DNA of 12,007 nucleotides from JAMOAD01 sp023621955 (GCA_035403085.1 DAONEM010000050.1:1-12007), one strand, 5' to 3'. Numbered from the stretch's first letter, positions 1 through 6,902 are shown. A program made the numbers and translations. The notes: generated by a model from the sequence alone, not told the origin.

Positions 1-486
1 GTCTACAGCGAAGTGAAGAGGGGAACCAACTTTAAGATCTACCTTCCCATGGGTGGCGAGAGGGGGGAGAAGCCGAAGCTGATCGCAAATCCCGAGGAGA
101 CCTCCGACCGGGGAGGGGAGGAGACCATCCTTCTGGCCGAAGACGATCCCCTGGTCCGAGAGTTCAACAAGAGCGTTCTGGAGGAAGCGGGGTACCTGGT
201 GATCTGCGCGGAAGACGGGGAAGAGGCGGTACGGCTTTTTCAAGAACACCGGGAGGAGATCGATCTGGCGGTTCTCGATATCGTCATGCCCGGGCTTGGG
301 GGAGGGGAGGTCTACGCTCGGCTCTTCCGTGAGAAGCCTACTCTCTCCTTCCTCTTCACCAGCGGCTACAGTAACCACGGCATCCATACGGCCTTCGTCT
401 TGGAAGAGGGGTTCCACTTCCTCCAGAAACCCTTTACGAGCAGGGAGTTCTTGAGGAAGGTCCGTGAGGCTATCGAGAGCGCCTGA
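1..486 (+). CDS. Hybrid sensor histidine kinase, C-terminal part (ATPase end plus receiver domain)
   Basis: This is a partial gene whose 5' part lies left of the window. The frame is open from base 1 and begins VYSEVKRGTNFKIYLP, the usual last strand of a histidine-kinase HATPase_c domain, so the GTG at 13 is internal and not a start. A linker of about 25 residues follows, then a complete receiver domain at about nt 121-483. The receiver has the acidic pair (AEDDP, nt 139-153), the phospho-acceptor Asp in LDIVMPG (codon 277-279), the FTSGYS switch Ser/Thr region and the conserved Lys in QKPF. The architecture matches hybrid kinases that pass phosphate from their own His to a fused receiver. 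No output domain follows; the protein ends just after receiver helix 5. The sensed signal cannot be told from this fragment. The gene converges on the redox operon, with about 70 bases between the stops. Confidence 0.92.
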   Translation, partial: VYSEVKRGTNFKIYLPMGGERGEKPKLIANPEETSDRGGEETILLAEDDPLVREFNKSVLEEAGYLVICAEDGEEAVRLFQEHREEIDLAVLDIVMPGLGGGEVYARLFREKPTLSFLFTSGYSNHGIHTAFVLEEGFHFLQKPFTSREFLRKVREAIESA

Positions 487-494
487 GGGAGGGT

Positions 495-521
495 TAAAAA
501 ATGGAATCCGAAGACGCCGGA
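495..521 (-). terminator. Possible weak terminator after the HdrD-like gene
   Basis: Reading the minus strand past the stop at 557, a short stem (TCCG/CGGA, + strand positions 507-510 and 518-521, 7-base loop) is followed after five bases by a run of six T (the complement of the A run at 496-501). The stem has only four pairs, so this is a weak candidate for intrinsic termination of the leftward redox operon. Nothing else of note is seen in the gap between the two convergent genes. Confidence 0.25.
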
Positions 522-556
522 GATAGACGCTGAGGCCGGAGGCGAAGGGAGAGGGG

Positions 557-1909
557 TTACTCCCCTTCGGTCCTCCCCTCCTTGGGAAGAACCAGGGCCT
601 GGGCGACAACCTCGACGAGACTCTTGACCTGAACGCCTAGCTTGTAGTGTTTGTTCAGCTCCATGAGCTGGTCGATGCAGTTGTGGCAGGGGGCGACGAC
701 AACCTTGGCTCCGGTGGAGGCGATCTGATCGGCCTTGATCTTGCCGGTCTCCAGCCTTCGTGCCGAGTAGCGGGACATGGCCAACTGACCTCCCCCGCCG
801 CCGCAGCAGAAGTTTTTCTCCCGGTTTGGGGTCATCTCGACGAAGTTCTCGGTCGCCGCTCTCATCAGGATTCTAGGCTCTTCCACCACCCCTCCCATAC
901 GGACAAGGTTGCAGGGGTCGTGGAGAGTGTAAGAGCCGGGGTTGAGAGCTGGGTCAAGGGTGATCCTCTTCTCTTGGAGGAAACGGACCATCCTCTGGAC
1001 GATGCTCTCTTCGGGGACCGGCGGAAGACGGCCGAACCAGGAGGGACTCTCCCACCTTTGGGCCGTGAAGCCATGACCGCACTCACCAAGGAGGATTCGC
1101 TCCACACCGAGTTCTTCGGCCTCCTTCCAGATCCGGTTGGCCAAGAGGCGGCTGGTTGCCTTGTCCCCTACGAAGAGACCGTAGTTGGTGATGTCGTAGC
1201 CGTGGCGGGGGAGGGTCCAACTCTCGCCGGCGGCGTGGAAGATCTTGGCGGCGGCGACGATGGAGAGGGGAAAGAACTTGGGCTCCCGAGGGTTGACCGT
1301 GTAGAGGGAACGGGTTCCCCTCTCTTCCAGGAAGATTCGAGCCTTCGGATCCTCTGTCTCCCCCTGGAGCTCCTCTTCGAGCCATTCGAGGGTTTCCACC
1401 CAATCGTCCTCGGCGATTCCCATGTTGTTGCCCTTCTCCACTGCGGTCGAGACGGTTGAGTCCAGACCCTCAGGGATCAAGCCCATGGTGGTCAACGCCC
1501 CCCGTCCCGCCCGGATGAGAGCGGGAACCGCCAAGCCGATGGAGCAGTTGATGTAGCACCGTCCACAGAGCGTGCAACGGCCGAAGAGGGCGTCCACCCA
1601 GAGGGCGACGGTCTCGCGGTTGAACTCCCGGGCCCCGTTCCAGAAGGGAAACCGACGGCCCAGGGGGCTGGAGTAACGCTGGTAGACCGAGGCGACCAGG
1701 TCGACTTTGTAGTAGGGGGCATTCTTGGGCTCCCCGGGGCTGGCCAAGGAGTAGGCGCAGGTGGAGGCGCAGAGCCCACAACGGACGCAGCTGTTCAGAG
1801 TCACCGCAAGGGAGGGGTCTACGGCGGCGAGGAAGGCGTCGAGGCCGCGTTTCAGCTCTTCATCGGTGAGGGCGTCGATCTTGAGTTGTATCGGATCTTT
1901 CTCGGGCAC
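557..1909 (-). CDS. HdrD/DsrK/HmcF-like (Fe-S)-binding CCG-domain protein
   Basis: A predicted cytoplasmic iron-sulfur subunit of a membrane redox complex (450 aa). The N-terminal half has two ferredoxin-type [4Fe-4S] motifs: C41-xx-C44-xx-C47-xxx-C51 and C112-xx-C115-xx-C118-xxx-C122. The C-terminal half has a CCG domain: C333 (DPCNLV), C368-C369-G in FCCGGGGGQ, and C408-xx-C411 (APCHNC). An earlier single-Cys element, GECGHG (C277), resembles the first, reduced CCG-like motif seen in DsrK-type proteins. This order of domains is that of HdrD, DsrK, HmcF and TmcB, which move electrons between a membrane cytochrome b and a thiol/disulfide partner. The length is close to HmcF/TmcB. The start is GTG at 1909, chosen because AGGAG (1920-1916) sits 7 bases upstream and overlaps the stop of the preceding gene. 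It follows the NarI-like gene and dsrC, so DsrC is the likely disulfide or trisulfide partner. Which family member it is cannot be fixed without a tree. Confidence 0.9.
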   Translation of the reverse strand: MPEKDPIQLKIDALTDEELKRGLDAFLAAVDPSLAVTLNSCVRCGLCASTCAYSLASPGEPKNAPYYKVDLVASVYQRYSSPLGRRFPFWNGAREFNRETVALWVDALFGRCTLCGRCYINCSIGLAVPALIRAGRGALTTMGLIPEGLDSTVSTAVEKGNNMGIAEDDWVETLEWLEEELQGETEDPKARIFLEERGTRSLYTVNPREPKFFPLSIVAAAKIFHAAGESWTLPRHGYDITNYGLFVGDKATSRLLANRIWKEAEELGVERILLGECGHGFTAQRWESPSWFGRLPPVPEESIVQRMVRFLQEKRITLDPALNPGSYTLHDPCNLVRMGGVVEEPRILMRAATENFVEMTPNREKNFCCGGGGGQLAMSRYSARRLETGKIKADQIASTGAKVVVAPCHNCIDQLMELNKHYKLGVQVKSLVEVVAQALVLPKEGRTEGE

Positions 1910-1918
1910 GGGAGTCTC

Positions 1919-2539
1919 CTAGAGGGGGCGCTTCTGGAAGGACCCCCGGCGGCCGAAGAAGAGGCCGAGGAAGGTCCTGGCGGCGAAGAAGAAGAAACAG
2001 TGGCGGATTTTCCCCAGAGGGAGTGTCAGGAAGAGGAGAACCGCGCTGAGGTGGAAGGGGAGGGTCAAGGAGGGGGAGAGGGTCGCCAAGGCTCCGAGAA
2101 GGAGGAAGAGGTCAACCGAGAGGTTGGAAAACCAATCGTCGAAACGGCTGACGCTCCGGAGACCCGGAGTCAAGAGTCTCTTGACCAGGAGGCCGAGGCC
2201 TGCGATGGAGCCGATCAACAGGAAGGCGGCAGAGGGGGTGGGGAGGGGGAAGGGAACCCTGGTGAGGGACCAGAGGAGGCGTAGGAGTCCGAAAAAGATC
2301 GCCATATGGTAGAGAATCCCCGTCAAGTAGGTGCCCAGATGGTTTCCGGCGCTCTCCTTCTCCCAGGGGGTCATTCCTTTGCCGAAGGCGAAGAGAAGCC
2401 CCTTAAGGGGGCTCCCCTGGTGCGGAGCCTGAAAGGGGACATGCCCACTCTTGAGGGCTCTGAAGAGAAGGAAGAGGAGCGCGCAGAGGGCCCATAGCGC
2501 CGAGAGAAGAACGGCCGCGGTAACCATGTTCAGACGCAT
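1919..2539 (-). CDS. NarI/DsrM/HmcE-like diheme cytochrome b membrane subunit
   Basis: A small integral membrane protein (206 aa) with about five hydrophobic segments near residues 5-27, 68-90, 103-119, 139-156 and 161-190. Four histidines lie as two pairs: H67 and H78 in TM2, and H163 and H180 in TM5. The spacings of 11 and 17 are very close to the heme-ligand pairs of NarI (10 and 18), so two b hemes and quinol oxidation or quinone reduction at the membrane are likely. The tail FFGRRG is basic and probably cytoplasmic. The length is near HmcE and shorter than typical DsrM. It sits between dsrC and the HdrD-like subunit, the same partnership as DsrM with DsrK. The start is uncertain. ATG at 2539 overlaps the end of dsrC by 10 bases; ATG at 2527 (residue 5) begins 2 bases after the dsrC stop. 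Neither has a strong ribosome-binding site, so translation is probably coupled to dsrC. Confidence 0.87.
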   Translation of the reverse strand: MRLNMVTAAVLLSALWALCALLFLLFRALKSGHVPFQAPHQGSPLKGLLFAFGKGMTPWEKESAGNHLGTYLTGILYHMAIFFGLLRLLWSLTRVPFPLPTPSAAFLLIGSIAGLGLLVKRLLTPGLRSVSRFDDWFSNLSVDLFLLLGALATLSPSLTLPFHLSAVLLFLTLPLGKIRHCFFFFAARTFLGLFFGRRGSFQKRPL

Positions 2540-2850
2540 CCGTCAGGTTTAGGCAGGCCGGCGACCTTACATGCTCCTTTGGCCGGTCCCGAAGGGAAGA
2601 GATCGTAGATAGCCTTAAGGGAGAGCCCGGTCGCCTTGCAGAGCTTTCTGACCATAGGGGCGGCGTTGTTCTCCTTGTAGTACTCCCTCAGGAAGTTGAT
2701 CACGGCCCAGTGGTTCGGGGAGAGGTCTTCGATTCCCTCCTCCTCTTTGGCCAAGAAGCAGGCGACCTTCTCGTTCCAGAGTTCGAAGGTCATGAGAAAC
2801 CCCTCCTCGTTGAGTTCCAAGGGGGTCTTGTCGTTCATCTCTCTGATCAT
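2530..2850 (-). CDS. dsrC: DsrC-family sulfur carrier protein with both redox cysteines
   Basis: 106 aa, the normal size of DsrC/TusE proteins. The N-terminal part has the family pattern ending in NEEGFL, and the middle has the helical core with NHWAVINFLREYY and LSLKAIYDLFP. The C-terminal arm carries C94 in GPAKGACKVAG and the penultimate C105 in KPDGCV, ten residues apart. TusE-type proteins keep only the last cysteine. Having both is the mark of true DsrC, which carries sulfur as a trisulfide between sulfite reductase and the DsrMK membrane complex. Two further cysteines (C31, C71) are outside the arm. The start is ATG at 2850, preceded by GAGGT seven bases upstream; ATG at 2838 (residue 5) is an alternative. 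It is the first gene of the redox operon, and its stop lies inside or next to the start of the cytochrome b gene. No dsrAB is visible nearby, so its electron or sulfur donor is open. Confidence 0.93.
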   Translation of the reverse strand: MIREMNDKTPLELNEEGFLMTFELWNEKVACFLAKEEEGIEDLSPNHWAVINFLREYYKENNAAPMVRKLCKATGLSLKAIYDLFPSGPAKGACKVAGLPKPDGCV

Positions 2851-2887
2851 TAGGATGACCTCACTAGAGTAAGATAGAAGAGATAAG

Positions 2888-2916
2888 AATATACCAGAAA
2901 GGGACCTCTCTGACCA
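2888..2916 (-). promoter_or_regulatory. Probable sigma70-type promoter of the dsrC redox operon
   Basis: On the minus strand, TGGTCA (2916-2911) and TATATT (2893-2888) are separated by exactly 17 bases, and a TGG just upstream of TATATT gives an extended -10 element. TATATT matches five of six consensus positions and TGGTCA four of six. Transcription would begin near 2881, about 30 bases before the dsrC ATG at 2850 and its GAGGT ribosome-binding site. This is a sequence-pattern call only. Confidence 0.6.
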
Positions 2917-2961
2917 GGGCCCTCATGGCAGGAGCGGGCGGAAGAGTGTGGGGAAAGGGTT

Positions 2962-2976
2962 CTGAAGCGTTTTCAG
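2962..2976 (-). terminator. Weak stem-loop just past the flippase stop
   Basis: CTGAA and TTCAG form a 5-bp stem with a 5-base loop, 15-29 bases after the flippase stop codon at 2991. Flanking GGAAA (2952-2956) and TTTCC (2984-2988) could extend it with a bulged middle. There is no T-run on the minus strand, so it is at best a poor intrinsic terminator or a 3'-end stabilising hairpin between the glycan operon and the dsrC promoter. Confidence 0.25.
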
Positions 2977-2990
2977 GAGGACGTTTCCGC

Positions 2991-4367
2991 CTAGTTAAAC
3001 CTTTTCGTCGATGGTTCCCACTCCTGGGATCTTCTCCTCCAGCCGAGACAGGTGGAATCGATTCCCAACCGCTGGCGTACCCTGACGACCAGGATCAGAT
3101 TCCAGGCGATCAGGCTCGTGGTTGAGGCGAGCGCCGCACCGACCATTCCGAAAGGGGGGATCAGGAGGGCGCTGAGCAAGAGGTTCAAAAAGGCCCCGCC
3201 GGCGATGCCGATCAAGGTGTCCCGTTCATGGCCGGTCATGGTCAGCAAGAGGGCCACCGATCCCATGGCCACGTTAACCCATTGGCCGAGGCAGAGGATG
3301 ACCAACACGCCGCGACCGACGGTAAAATCCTCCCCGAACCAGCCCAGGAAGACCTGGCCGAAGAGGATGAGCGCCAGTAGCAGTACTGTGGCGCCCAGCA
3401 GCGTCAAACGGGCGACCAGGGTAATCGTCTTCTGCAGACGGCGCCGTTCTCCAGCCGCCCACCACCTGGCCACGGCGGGGGCCAAGGCCGTGTTGACGAC
3501 CAGCAACGGGACACCCACGGCCATGGCCCCCCGACCGGCCGCGGTGTAGAAAGCCACCTCCTCCGGACTCCTCACGGCGCCAAGCCAGAGGAAGTCCAGC
3601 TTACCGCTGACCATGGTCAGGATGTTGATCCACCAGAGCGGCTTCAGTGCCCGAAGCCAATCCGATGTCCGGTAGCCCGGAGTGGCCCCTTTCACCTCCC
3701 CCGGTAGAGCGTGCCAGAGGAGAAAGGCCCCCACTGCGAAGGCGATTACTGTGGTCGCCGTGTGACCCAGCAGGGCATAGAATGCCGTGGCATGGGGGGT
3801 GTTTCTCCCCAACAGAAGAACGATCCAACAGAGAAAGAGGGCCGGCTGGACCACCATCTCCGGTAACTGCCCCTGGGTCACCTTCATCAACCCGTAGAGG
3901 GCCGCCCGGCGTAGGCTTGTCAAGGAGGAGACCAGTGTCAGCAAAGCCGCAAGGCCGATCATCCACGCTCCGCTCTTCCCTAGATGCCACCCCCTGCCGA
4001 AAAGAGTCCAAATCAGTGCGCCCAACAGTCCGAGGAGGAGGGAGACCCGCCAGACCCAGGAGGCTGACCAGCGCAGAAGTCCCTTCGCCAGGGGCCACTC
4101 CCTCCGGACCATGGAGGTTGCCACATCCCTCACGAGCAACCTTTCGAATCCGGAGGTCGCGATCAAGCTTCCCACCCAAACCCAAGAGAGGAGATAGGCG
4201 TAGGTTCCATATTGGTTCGCCCCCAACCGGTTGGCCAGCTCAATGTTGGTGAGGAAGGCGAAGCCCCAGGCGACTCCCTGGAGCAGGGCGGTGCCGACCA
4301 CTCCCCGCCACAACGTCGACAGGGGGGCTGTGAGGTTGGGTAACCAGGCCTTGAGTGAAAGCTTCAC
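2991..4367 (-). CDS. Wzx-like polysaccharide/oligosaccharide flippase (MOP superfamily)
   Basis: A polytopic inner-membrane protein (458 aa), the usual length of Wzx/RfbX-type exporters that turn lipid-linked glycans across the membrane. Hydrophobic segments run throughout, giving about 12-14 helices. The N-terminus has the family pattern: an amphipathic lead, then LANRLGANQYGTYAY in the first loop (compare LG...YG.y in flippases), followed by a helix and the loop with FERLLVRDVA. A second repeat-like half begins near residue 240 (LWWINILTMVSGKLDFLWLG) and the C-terminal helices contain PFGMVGAALASTTS. The basic C-terminal tail is about 25 residues. The start is GTG at 4367, overlapping the upstream gene stop by four bases (GTGA), which suggests translational coupling. 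It is the last gene of the glycan operon. It could export a short lipid-linked oligosaccharide; the substrate cannot be read from sequence. Confidence 0.88.
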   Translation of the reverse strand: MKLSLKAWLPNLTAPLSTLWRGVVGTALLQGVAWGFAFLTNIELANRLGANQYGTYAYLLSWVWVGSLIATSGFERLLVRDVATSMVRREWPLAKGLLRWSASWVWRVSLLLGLLGALIWTLFGRGWHLGKSGAWMIGLAALLTLVSSLTSLRRAALYGLMKVTQGQLPEMVVQPALFLCWIVLLLGRNTPHATAFYALLGHTATTVIAFAVGAFLLWHALPGEVKGATPGYRTSDWLRALKPLWWINILTMVSGKLDFLWLGAVRSPEEVAFYTAAGRGAMAVGVPLLVVNTALAPAVARWWAAGERRRLQKTITLVARLTLLGATVLLLALILFGQVFLGWFGEDFTVGRGVLVILCLGQWVNVAMGSVALLLTMTGHERDTLIGIAGGAFLNLLLSALLIPPFGMVGAALASTTSLIAWNLILVVRVRQRLGIDSTCLGWRRRSQEWEPSTKRFN

Positions 4368-5218
4368 GGGTTCAGCGTAGGGAGTCCTAGAATTCGGCGG
4401 GCCTGTTCAGGAGTGGCCAGGGGTCTCTCCAAGGCCTCCGCCTGTCGGGCGATCCGTTCCACCAGCCCCGCGTTGGTCGCCGGTTGGAGTTTGTCCCTGT
4501 CCAGGAAGAGGTTGTCTTCCAACCCGGTCCGAACGTGTCCGCCCATGGCTATACCCAGGGCGTTCATGGAAAACTGGAATCGTCCGATTCCGGCGGCGCT
4601 CCAGAAGGCTCCGGCGGGTAAACGCTCGACCATCAGGGCCAGGTTCAGCGGTGAGGCGGAGAGCGTGCCCAAGGACCCGAGCAGTAGGTTGAAGACAAAG
4701 GGGGGCCGTAGAACTTTCTTGCCGATCAGGTAGTGGACGTAGTCCACCATGCCGAAGTCGAAAATCTCCAGCTCCGGGACGATTCCCCGTTCCTGCATGG
4801 CCGTTGCAAGACGACCGATGATCTCCGGGGAGTTGATAGAGGCCTCCCGAGGAAAGTTCATCGAACCCGGGGTAAGAGAGGCCAGATCGGGCTTCAGCTC
4901 TCCTTCCAGGTCCAATACTTCGGAGCGGTCCTGGTACGATGGAAAACGCCGTCCCGATGTGGAGACGCAGAGGATCGCCTGCGGAACGGCCTGTCTCACC
5001 CGACCCACGATCTCGGCGAAGACCTCCCGACGGCAAGTCGCCTCACCCTCTTCGGTACGGGCGTGGATGTGGAAGAGCCGCGCTCCTGCGGCGAAGCACC
5101 GTTTTACGTCTGTGGCTATCTCGGTCGGTGTGATCGGCAGGTGGGGGGCTTGATCCCGGGAGGGCACGATCCCGGTGGGGGCCAGGGTGATCACCAGAGG
5201 GGAGGGCTTTTCCATCAT
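4364..5218 (-). CDS. BKACE (DUF849) beta-keto acid cleavage enzyme
   Basis: 284 aa, with full-length agreement to the BKACE/Kce family. These enzymes are Zn-dependent TIM barrels that convert a beta-keto acid plus acetyl-CoA (or another short acyl-CoA) into acetoacetate (or homologue) plus a new acyl-CoA. Family marks seen: LAPTG near the N-terminus, LPITPTEIA (27-35), AGARLFHIHAR with the metal histidines H50 and H52, PELEIFDFG in the middle, and GGHVRTGLEDN (226-236), where E234 would be the third metal ligand. The C-terminus has the usual NAGLVERIAR and ARRILGL. Residues line up with recalled Kce numbering (His46, His48, Arg226, Glu230, Asp231) at a constant offset of 4; the position equal to Kce Glu14 is V18 here, so the substrate probably differs from 3-keto-5-aminohexanoate. 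Start ATG 5218 has AGGAT about 6 bases upstream, overlapping the previous stop. Finding it inside a glycan operon, coupled to the flippase, is unusual. Confidence 0.9.
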   Translation of the reverse strand: MMEKPSPLVITLAPTGIVPSRDQAPHLPITPTEIATDVKRCFAAGARLFHIHARTEEGEATCRREVFAEIVGRVRQAVPQAILCVSTSGRRFPSYQDRSEVLDLEGELKPDLASLTPGSMNFPREASINSPEIIGRLATAMQERGIVPELEIFDFGMVDYVHYLIGKKVLRPPFVFNLLLGSLGTLSASPLNLALMVERLPAGAFWSAAGIGRFQFSMNALGIAMGGHVRTGLEDNLFLDRDKLQPATNAGLVERIARQAEALERPLATPEQARRILGLPTLNP

Positions 5219-5225
5219 CGGTATC

Positions 5226-6347
5226 CTATCCTATGAAACCTCTATCCATGAGGGTGTAACGGATTTTGCGGAGTCTCTTGACCAACCACGACTGTTTGGC
5301 GGAGATCCGGGAGCGCCAAACGTGGTATCTGGAGAGGACGAAACACAGCCGCCGGTGACGCCAGGCTTGAAAGGATCGTGTCGTGTCGGTTCCGGATAAG
5401 GGGAAGAGGCTTGTCTTTGCCTCGTGGATCACCTGTTCGTAGAGGGTCACCAGTTGACCTACCGTCTCTTCGAGACCGGCGCAGGAACGTATCCGATCGC
5501 GAACCCGTAACGCGTCGTCTGGGTCGTAGCGGAGGATTTGTTCCTCCACGGCCGCCGGGGTCAAGGGCTCGGTCAGAGCCTGAAAACCGAAGTTTAGTGG
5601 GCGGAGACGGTCGAAGTCGGCTGCCGTGACCATGGGCCCCAGGCCGCCGAAATCGCAAAGCACCACGGCGGTCCCCACGGCCATCGCCTCCATGGCCGCT
5701 TTAGCCTTGGCAAAGACCAGGTCGTATTCGCCTAACAGCTCCTCGGGCCTCTGACTCTCCCGGCCGACACCACTGCCGACAACATCAAGCTCCAGGCCCA
5801 TCCGTCTGCAGGCCTCTGCCACTGCGGGCAGATGTGTGCCTGCGCAGGCGTAGTTGCTGAAGACCAGGGCCCTTTTAGGCTTGTCCGGTAGAGGCGGTCG
5901 CTCTCGGAAACGGCGAAGGTCGACGAAGTTGGGAAGGAGCGAGGTGCGTTGAACCGGCGCCCCCTCCTTGATCAGGCGGTTGACACACAGCCGGGAGACC
6001 CCGAGGTGGCGTAGCACCTGAGGTTCCAAGAGCGCCCTGTCCAAGGGTGAGCGGTGGTCATGGCAAAAAGAGAGGATCGGTACACCCGGGTAGTGTCGAA
6101 GTGCGCCCAGGGCCAGAAGGCGGTGGTGGCCGTGGACGACGTCGGGGGAAAAGCCGATTCTCCGCGGGTCGGTGACGACCGGGATGCCCGCGGCCTCCAG
6201 CTCGGCGCAGGCTTTCCCGATCTTCCAGGTGTAGACCGCAGGACGGTGTCCCCGCCGTTGGAGTTCCAGGGCGAGATCCCGGACGTACAGAACGGTCCCG
6301 CTGAGACCGTCCATGAAGACGTTGGTGATCAGGACCTTCAGGCTCAA
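5226..6347 (-). CDS. GT-B glycosyltransferase (GT4-like)
   Basis: 373 aa. The N-terminal Rossmann half starts LKVLITNVFMDGLSGTVLYV, which matches the acceptor-side glycine loop of GT-B enzymes, and ALELQRRGHRPAVYT follows as in GT4 proteins. VVHGHHRLLA and the segment SLLPNFVDLRRFR (the N-x-V/I-D-x-x-x-F linker typical of GT4) lead into the donor-binding half. There KAAMEAMAVGTAVVLCDFGGLGPMVT corresponds to the EAMA-G-VV-GG nucleotide-sugar region. The first Glu of the common E-x7-E motif is not present; the segment reads VFAKAKAAMEA. The last 50 residues are very basic, with Trp/Tyr, and may touch the membrane surface. The start is taken as TTG at 6347, 13 bases after the acyltransferase stop, but no good ribosome-binding site is seen, so the start is uncertain. 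It likely adds a sugar to a lipid-linked acceptor in the cytoplasm; donor and linkage are unknown. Confidence 0.85.
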   Translation of the reverse strand: MSLKVLITNVFMDGLSGTVLYVRDLALELQRRGHRPAVYTWKIGKACAELEAAGIPVVTDPRRIGFSPDVVHGHHRLLALGALRHYPGVPILSFCHDHRSPLDRALLEPQVLRHLGVSRLCVNRLIKEGAPVQRTSLLPNFVDLRRFRERPPLPDKPKRALVFSNYACAGTHLPAVAEACRRMGLELDVVGSGVGRESQRPEELLGEYDLVFAKAKAAMEAMAVGTAVVLCDFGGLGPMVTAADFDRLRPLNFGFQALTEPLTPAAVEEQILRYDPDDALRVRDRIRSCAGLEETVGQLVTLYEQVIHEAKTSLFPLSGTDTTRSFQAWRHRRLCFVLSRYHVWRSRISAKQSWLVKRLRKIRYTLMDRGFIG

Positions 6348-6360
6348 GTTGTTCAGGCCG

Positions 6361-6849
6361 TCAGATGAGCTCTTCCGCTTTCACCCAACCGATGATGCGG
6401 GCCGGATTGCCGACCACGATCGCCCGATCCGGGACATCCTTGGTAACCACCGCCCCGGAACCGACGAAGGCGTTCTCGCCGATGGTCACTCCGGGCATCA
6501 ACACGCTACCCCCGCCGACCCGGGCCGCCCGCAGGATCCGAGGCGCCGAACGAACGAAGGTCAGGCTTGGGCGCCGATGGCAGATGCGTTTATCGTTCAT
6601 CGTGATCATCCTGGGGCCGCAGAAGACTTCGTCCTCGACGATCACTCCACGGGTGATGTACACTCCGCTCTGCAGAGAGACGTGATGGCCGATGGTCACC
6701 TCGCCTTCGATGTCGACGTAGGACCCAATGGTACAACCCTCGCCGATGGAGGTGTTGGCCCTGATCATGACGAAATTGCCGACCCGACTGCCCTCTCCGA
6801 TGGTGACATCGGGAAAAATCACGCAATGCTCTCCCCGAACAAAAGGCAT
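6361..6849 (-). CDS. Left-handed beta-helix (hexapeptide) acyltransferase, amino-sugar N-acyltransferase type
   Basis: 162 aa, made mostly of [LIV]-G-x4 hexapeptide repeats: VTIGEGSRVGNFV, TSIGEGCTIGSYV, VTIGHHVSL, then GVIVEDEVFCGPRM, an insert with MNDKRICHRRPSLTF, and a final run VTIGENAFVGSGAVVTKDVPDRAIVVGNPARIIG. This is the fold of trimeric acyl-CoA transferases such as WbpD, WlbB and FdtC, which acylate amino sugars bound to UDP or dTDP. The GNPARIIG ending and the NDK insert are like that group. Family members use acetyl-CoA or, in some cases, other acyl-CoAs such as 3-hydroxybutyryl-CoA. The start is ATG 6849 with a textbook AAGGAGGT seven to eight bases upstream. It is the first gene of the glycan operon. 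Which sugar and which acyl group it uses cannot be told, and matching sugar-nucleotide genes (dehydrogenase, aminotransferase) are not in the window. Confidence 0.88.
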   Translation of the reverse strand: MPFVRGEHCVIFPDVTIGEGSRVGNFVMIRANTSIGEGCTIGSYVDIEGEVTIGHHVSLQSGVYITRGVIVEDEVFCGPRMITMNDKRICHRRPSLTFVRSAPRILRAARVGGGSVLMPGVTIGENAFVGSGAVVTKDVPDRAIVVGNPARIIGWVKAEELI

Positions 6850-6890
6850 AAAGACCTCCTTGAAAGAACCGAATAGAGTAGACTTCAGAG

Positions 6891-6902
6891 AATGGTACCA
6901 TT
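6891..6902. promoter_or_regulatory. Perfect 12-bp palindrome, candidate operator
   Basis: AATGGTACCATT is its own reverse complement and lies 42 bases upstream of the acyltransferase start, where a leftward promoter would be expected. A dimeric regulator could bind it. No repressor gene lies next to it, and a single 12-base palindrome can arise by chance, so function is inferred from position only. Confidence 0.3.

Noticed and set aside
647..1459. A 270-codon open frame on the + strand opposite the HdrD-like gene
   Set aside because: The minus strand encodes two ferredoxin motifs and a CCG domain in this interval, and the + frame has no recognisable motif or ribosome-binding site.
1886..2284. 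A Glu/Gly-rich + strand frame opposite the cytochrome b gene
   Set aside because: The low-complexity acidic product is what antisense reading of a Leu/Phe-rich membrane gene gives; the minus strand has NarI-type histidine pairs.
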